From: Planctomycetota bacterium
GTDB taxonomy: Bacteria > Planctomycetota > Phycisphaerae > SM23-33
Length of the DNA: 10,838 nt
Direction: 5' to 3'
Assembly (NCBI GenBank): GCA_021160865.1
Contig: JAGHBS010000010.1
Location: 1-10,838 of the forward strand
A model generated the notes under the pieces. The model made no database searches, was not told the DNA's origin, and saw nothing but the letters and a program-made list of their open reading frames with translations. The position numbers and the translations under genes are program-made. Of this stretch, positions 6,491 to 10,838 are shown piece after piece. Every line of letters begins with the position of its first letter. Positions within the stretch are counted from its first letter, which is position 1.

Positions 6491-8209
6491 GTGCAAAAAG
6501 ACGCAGCAAAGAGGCAAAGGACAGTATTAGGTTCCACAAATGCTTCGAAGAGGGTTGATCTAATGCCAGTATTAAAAGTGAGTAAGGACAGAGGCACACT
6601 ACGTTTGTGGATACCAGTGATCGCCTGGTTAATACTTGCGGGAGGACTGGTGGGCGCTTTTGGGCATAACTTTGCAGAGATGTGGATTCGCTGGTTTCCG
6701 GCTTGGCATTATAAAAATATGAGCCTCTATGATCGCTTGATAGAAGGTGAAAGTTATTACACGCATGGTCCGCTGATACCTGCAGTAAGTTTTGTGATTT
6801 TCTTATTAATTATCCGGCATATCAAAATACCTGTAAGACCTCGGGCAATAACAGGCTTGATAGTACTGATTATTAGCTTGGTAATTCATTTGGCCGCATG
6901 TTTAGCTAGAGTGAATTTTGTCAGTGGCTTTGCCTTTATCGGTGTTCTATCTGGACTTATATTGATACTATGGGGAAACGAAGCATTAAAACGCCTGTGG
7001 TTTCCCATAGTTTTTCTGATTTTCATGGTTCCTCTACCTGAAGTGACTATTGCGCAGTTGAATTTCAGATTAAAAATGCTGGCAGCCAATGTTGGAGTTG
7101 ATCTTGCAAATGCTATTGGTATTGTTGCAGAGCGTACGGGAAACCGAGTGCTTTTGGAAGGAGACAAAAGTGTAATTATAGCAAATGTTTGCAATGGCTT
7201 GCGTACGCTTATCAGTCTATTAGCTTTTGGAGCGATCTATGTGTATGTTTGCCGCCTTCGTGGAGTGTGGCGAATAGTCCTCTTTATCGCAACAGTTCCA
7301 GTTGCAGTTATAAGCAATTCTATTCGGATTGTGAGTCTTATTGCAGTTGCTGATATATGGAATGTCCAAATAGCATCAGGATGGTACCATGACTTTTCCG
7401 GATTACTTATTTTCATTTTGGCATTCCTTATGATGTTTGCATTAGAGCGATTTATTTTCTGGGTTCATCGGATTCTCAAGCGGCCAATTAAGGTAGTACC
7501 ACTTTTTAGGAATGTTCAACATACGGAGCGATCTGAGACTTCAAATAGGGGATTAGCTAAATCAATTAATAGTCTTAGAGGGTGGCTTGCGGTAATGGCT
7601 ATCGTTATATCTGCATTAGTTGCGTGGTGGCTTAATCGTTCAATTCCACCCGTTTGGAATCAACAGATGGCCAGTCAAGCAGTACCGATAGAACTGGAGG
7701 TTGAGGGGAATCGTATGGTCGGTTATTCGCGCGAAATGGATGATCGTACATTGGCGATTTTGGAGACTCGAGACTATATGAGCCGTAGGTATGTTGCTGC
7801 TGGTTTGCCATACATTGATTTGTGTGTTATTTTTAGTATGGACAACAGAAAAGGTACGCATCCTCCTGATTTGTGTCTCGAAGGTAGTGGGGAAGGGATT
7901 ATTGCCAAAAGAGATATAGATGTTAACGGTGTTCCTGGTAGGGGCATTGTTTCATGCAGAGAGTTAATCGTTCAAGCTAATCGCAGAAAAGAGTATTTTC
8001 TATATACTTATAAGTGTGGTGATACATACACTCGGAGTTTCTGGAGGCAGCAGTTCACAATTTTCATTAACGGCCTGCTTAATAGGAATGCCAGTGGCGC
8101 TCTTATTGAGATATCGACACCGATAGTTATCAGTAGAGAGGAGGCTTATAAGCGTGCGCAATCTATGCTGCGTGCAGTTATTCCGTATTTAGACAGAGGA
8201 CTTCCGTGA
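6491..8209 (+). CDS. Exosortase fused to an EpsI-like (DUF3485) domain
   Basis: This 572-residue inner-membrane protein joins two functions. The N-terminal part (about 38-330) is a multi-spanning exosortase, a transpeptidase-like protease that recognises C-terminal sorting signals (PEP-CTERM type) of exported proteins. It shows the early motif YTHGPLIP (90-97) and the catalytic set: C234 in VCNGLR, R279 in NSIRI, and H300 in GWYHDFSG. A separate transmembrane helix (about 363-381) leads into an extracytoplasmic EpsI-like domain with HPPDLCLEGSGEG (H457, C462), the characteristic EpsI signature region. In many exosortase systems these are separate adjacent genes; fusions are known. The start is uncertain: a GTG at 6491 opens the frame, but the ATG at 6563 (residue 25) has a better ribosome site and loses only a polar, non-conserved leader. 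It is followed after 133 bases by a TPR protein often associated with such systems. Confidence 0.92.
   Translation: MQKDAAKRQRTVLGSTNASKRVDLMPVLKVSKDRGTLRLWIPVIAWLILAGGLVGAFGHNFAEMWIRWFPAWHYKNMSLYDRLIEGESYYTHGPLIPAVSFVIFLLIIRHIKIPVRPRAITGLIVLIISLVIHLAACLARVNFVSGFAFIGVLSGLILILWGNEALKRLWFPIVFLIFMVPLPEVTIAQLNFRLKMLAANVGVDLANAIGIVAERTGNRVLLEGDKSVIIANVCNGLRTLISLLAFGAIYVYVCRLRGVWRIVLFIATVPVAVISNSIRIVSLIAVADIWNVQIASGWYHDFSGLLIFILAFLMMFALERFIFWVHRILKRPIKVVPLFRNVQHTERSETSNRGLAKSINSLRGWLAVMAIVISALVAWWLNRSIPPVWNQQMASQAVPIELEVEGNRMVGYSREMDDRTLAILETRDYMSRRYVAAGLPYIDLCVIFSMDNRKGTHPPDLCLEGSGEGIIAKRDIDVNGVPGRGIVSCRELIVQANRRKEYFLYTYKCGDTYTRSFWRQQFTIFINGLLNRNASGALIEISTPIVISREEAYKRAQSMLRAVIPYLDRGLP
6547..6554 (+). 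promoter_or_regulatory. Ribosome binding site favouring the ATG at 6563 for the exosortase
   Basis: GAAGAGGG ends 8 bases before ATG 6563. The alternative GTG at 6491 has only AGGGG (6483-6487) 3 bases away. This favours a 548-residue product over the 572-residue one. The choice does not affect any conserved motif. Confidence 0.5.
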
Positions 8210-8342
8210 GCATGAACTTTATGATTATGAATTGTATACAAATGTAGTAATGTAAGAAAGATTCTGGAAATATTATAATAGATTGTTCTCTTTTGAGGGA
8301 GCAAATGAAGAAACAGACGATATAATCATTGGGAGATAAGGA
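8210..8342 (+). promoter_or_regulatory. Spacer with a consensus -10 box before the TPR gene
   Basis: The spacer holds a perfect TATAAT at 8274-8279, although the matching -35 position (TGTAAG region, about 8251) is poor. A perfect 10-base palindrome TTGTATACAA sits upstream at 8232-8241 and could be an operator or chance. A ribosome site GGGAG (8331-8335) lies 7 bases before the TPR start. No terminator-like hairpin with a T-run is seen after the exosortase stop, so read-through from that gene is also possible. Confidence 0.4.
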
Positions 8343-10838
8343 ATGAAGAAGCGGCGAGTAATAATAATTGTAATTGTTTTCGGTGTAATAGGCGGATTAT
8401 GCGCAGGGTTCTGGTGGTACACACACAGAAACTCACGGGCAAAGTTGTTAGCAAGAACTGAGCTGGCTTTTCGAGCGGGAAAGTACGACAGAGCAATTGT
8501 CCTTGCGAATAGCTATATAGAAAAGTATCCGAATGATTGGCGAGGCTATTTTATCAAAGCAAGGAGTATGATCCATACTGGGCAATATGACAATGCAAGA
8601 GTGGCTCTAAAGAAGGCAAATGCACTAAAAGCATCAGAGGTTTCTATTTTGCTCGAAATGGCAAAAAGTTATAGCTTACCTGCCCAAAGAAAATTGACTA
8701 ATAGAAATGTTGTTAATCGTAGTGATCTTCTAAAGAAAATTATTGAGCAGTTTCAGAAAGCTAATGATATTCTGCTAAGTATTAAGACCAGCGATAAAGC
8801 TCAATTAATAGATATACAGGAGAAAATTGGTCTTAATTATCAAAATATGTCAATAGCATGGCAAATGATAGGTCAAAAATTGCAAAAAGACATTCAGGTT
8901 GCCGAGGCTGCTGGTGGAACAAGCAATGGAATTAGGGTGAAGCAAAGGGAAAGTGTGGCAGCATTTTCTAAATCAGATGAAGCAGCAGATGAGAGTATTA
9001 AATATCTTTTCAAGGTAATCCAGCAAGATGCAGATCGCCCATTAGTTGCCAAAATATTAGTTAGACTATGCATTAATCGTGGAGATAGGAAAACACTTAA
9101 GTCGATACGGACATTATTTGAGAGTCTACAGCATCTTACCTCTCCTAAGGCGCCGCCTCCGATGGCAATGTTGATGCTCGTTATGCATGATCTTCGATAT
9201 AAGGAGGGTATGGTCCAGCGGCATGATGAGTTGATGAAGATTAGCCATTTGTTAGATAAGCGAATAAAGGACAATCCTAAGGAATTGGAAGCCAAGTTGG
9301 CGCGGGCAAATGTCGCTTTGGCTCTTAGGGATACAATAACTGCTGAAAGACTTTCTAAAGAGGTTCTGAAGGTAGAACCAAGAAATGGTACGGCTAGATT
9401 AATTCAATCAATGGCATTGATGAAACGTGGGGAATTTGCAAAGGCGGAGCGAATACTCTTTGCTCTCAAAACAGATTATCCTACCTGGCCTGATGCTTAC
9501 TTTGCTTATGCACAAGCTGCTATGGCTACAGGCAAGAAACAACTGGCTCTTGAAGCCCTGCGAACTGTTACAAAGTTAGATCCGGAACATCCGCTTGCCC
9601 GGAGGTATCTGGTTGAGTCGTTTTTGGAAGATGGATATTATAGAGAGGCATTTACTGATGCCAAAGCATATTATCAAGCCCACCCTGACGACCCAATAGC
9701 CTTGCGACTTTTTGTAACATCGGCGTGGCATGCGGATCAACCAAATGTGGCGATGGAAGCTCTAACCAAGGCCGAGACTATGTACAAAAATCGGCCTGAG
9801 ATGCTGGTTGCTGTGGCGGAGGGATATCGGCTTCTTGGTAAAAGAGATAAGTCCCTTAACGCATTTCAATTAGCTACCAAGGGGAAGCCTGATACAGTAG
9901 AGGCGCAGTTGGCTATTGCACAGGCGTTCAGAGCGCTCGGCAATGTGTCCCGGGCCGAAAAAATTCTTATCGAAGGCCTTGCCAACAATCCAGATCAACC
10001 GAAACTTCACTATGAACTCGGTCAGATCTATGCATCTACAGGACAATTTCTTCCTGCCATTGAACAGTTCCAAGCCGCAGTAAGACTGGATAATTTGAAT
10101 GAAGCATATCGATTAGCATTGGCGAAAGCATTATTTAACATCGGTGACCTGGATCATTCCCAGGAAATCTTGAAAAGGATTAGTCCGGATAATGTGGACG
10201 CAAACCTGCTGCGTTTTCAAATAGGCATAATTCGTGATGAGCCTGTAGAGCAAATAGCCCAACGAATTTTATCAGCAGGTGTGCATCGTAAAGGGTTTGC
10301 ATTGGCAGTAATATACATTACTGCCGGCAGAGTCAAGGAGGGAATAAAAATTTGTCTTGATGAACTTAAAAGGACACCTGATAATCCACAATTGCATTTC
10401 TTATTAGGACAGGCATACTTAATGCAAGGTCAAAGAGAGAAATGCCTTTTTCATTGGAAAAAGGTGGTGCAAATCCAACCTGAGAGATTATTTACTTATG
10501 TGCAAATTGCGACACTTCTTGCTCTGAAGCATTCACCAAAGGAGGTGGAAAGATCGCTTATAAGCATTCCGGGTGCGCATAGCGATATGGTTTATCTAAC
10601 AATGGGTCAATTATATTCACGATTTGCTCGATTTTCTTCTGCAATAGAGGCATATAGTAAGGTGATTGATAATGAAGACTATCCAGCATCTTCTCGGTAT
10701 CGAGCGCAGTTACTTCGTGCAAGAGTGTTAGCAATTACAGGTAATATCGAACAGGCAATAGATGATTTGAATGCTTTGGCAAAAGTAGTACCGTTACAAC
10801 AAATGGCATTGATAGAAAGAACAAGACTTCTCTTCAAA
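8343..10838 (+). CDS. Membrane-anchored TPR-repeat protein, PrsT-like (3' truncated)
   Basis: The frame is open for 832 codons from ATG 8343 to the window end, so the C-terminus is missing. Residues 2-5 are positive (KKRR) and about 6-26 are hydrophobic, an uncleaved signal anchor placing the bulk in the periplasm. Cys20 is preceded by Leu rather than a small residue, so it is not a good lipobox. Tetratricopeptide-like helical pairs start at about residue 36 (ELAFRAGKYDRAI) and are dense from about 310 to 830, for example LGQIYASTGQFLPAIEQFQAAVRLD (559-583) and LGQAYLMQGQREKCLFHWKKVVQIQP (688-713). Residues about 115-230 look like a helical insert without clear TPRs. TPR proteins of this build (PrsT in PEP-CTERM/EPS loci) accompany exosortases and are thought to scaffold EPS export or assembly. 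Assignment to that group is by context; the TPR fold itself is clear. No function beyond protein-protein contact can be read directly. Confidence 0.88.
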   Translation, partial: MKKRRVIIIVIVFGVIGGLCAGFWWYTHRNSRAKLLARTELAFRAGKYDRAIVLANSYIEKYPNDWRGYFIKARSMIHTGQYDNARVALKKANALKASEVSILLEMAKSYSLPAQRKLTNRNVVNRSDLLKKIIEQFQKANDILLSIKTSDKAQLIDIQEKIGLNYQNMSIAWQMIGQKLQKDIQVAEAAGGTSNGIRVKQRESVAAFSKSDEAADESIKYLFKVIQQDADRPLVAKILVRLCINRGDRKTLKSIRTLFESLQHLTSPKAPPPMAMLMLVMHDLRYKEGMVQRHDELMKISHLLDKRIKDNPKELEAKLARANVALALRDTITAERLSKEVLKVEPRNGTARLIQSMALMKRGEFAKAERILFALKTDYPTWPDAYFAYAQAAMATGKKQLALEALRTVTKLDPEHPLARRYLVESFLEDGYYREAFTDAKAYYQAHPDDPIALRLFVTSAWHADQPNVAMEALTKAETMYKNRPEMLVAVAEGYRLLGKRDKSLNAFQLATKGKPDTVEAQLAIAQAFRALGNVSRAEKILIEGLANNPDQPKLHYELGQIYASTGQFLPAIEQFQAAVRLDNLNEAYRLALAKALFNIGDLDHSQEILKRISPDNVDANLLRFQIGIIRDEPVEQIAQRILSAGVHRKGFALAVIYITAGRVKEGIKICLDELKRTPDNPQLHFLLGQAYLMQGQREKCLFHWKKVVQIQPERLFTYVQIATLLALKHSPKEVERSLISIPGAHSDMVYLTMGQLYSRFARFSSAIEAYSKVIDNEDYPASSRYRAQLLRARVLAITGNIEQAIDDLNALAKVVPLQQMALIERTRLLFK

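Noticed and set aside
8212..8247. Eleven-codon open frame starting just after the exosortase stop
   Set aside because: It has no ribosome site and is simply Met-rich because of AT-rich spacer sequence.
8343..8420. Possible lipoprotein signal in the TPR protein (Cys20)
   Set aside because: The residue before the Cys is Leu and the -3 position is Gly, which does not fit a lipobox; a signal anchor explains the segment better.
8894..9295. 133-codon open frame on the - strand inside the TPR gene
   Set aside because: It lies fully opposite a continuous 832-codon TPR reading frame, and its translation is Ser/Leu-rich with no domain.

Overview
The window looks like part of an exopolysaccharide (EPS) and protein-sorting locus from a Gram-negative-type bacterium. 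The clearest markers are an exosortase fused to an EpsI-like domain, two GT4 glycosyltransferases, a PaaK/CapK-type adenylating enzyme and a membrane-anchored TPR protein. Exosortases occur in bacteria that have an outer membrane and make EPS. The moderate-to-low GC and the large secreted GH42-like hydrolase make Planctomycetota, Verrucomicrobiota, Lentisphaerota or a related lineage plausible. That placement is inference; there is no rRNA or other phylogenetic marker in the window.

Layout. Bases 1-156 are the 3' end of a + strand gene with one hydrophobic segment, perhaps a polysaccharide polymerase or transporter. Three + strand genes follow: a GT4 glycosyltransferase (180-1373), a 141-base gap with a small hairpin, a second GT4 (1515-2609), and a PaaK/CapK-like ligase (2606-3988) that starts at a TTG overlapping the preceding stop. 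A secreted GH42-like glycosidase lies on the - strand (3985-6345), and its stop codon interlocks with the ligase stop. A 145-base AT-rich divergent intergenic region follows. Then come the exosortase-EpsI fusion (+, 6491-8209, possibly starting at 6563), a 133-base spacer with a consensus -10 box, and a long TPR protein (+, 8343 to beyond the window end).

How the genes may work together. The two GT4 enzymes would extend a lipid-linked glycan on the cytoplasmic side. The ligase would activate an acyl or carboxylic-acid group, possibly to decorate that glycan or an intermediate. The glycosidase would act outside the cytoplasm on a galactoside-type glycan, either trimming the cell's own polymer or degrading a foreign one. 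The exosortase would cleave and transfer surface proteins carrying a C-terminal sorting signal, and the TPR protein resembles the PrsT-type scaffold often found in such loci. No protein with a recognisable PEP-CTERM-like tail is encoded in the visible part, so the substrates must lie elsewhere. No tRNA, rRNA, CRISPR array, IS element or attachment site was seen. The combination is unusual in detail, but every complete gene belongs to a known family.
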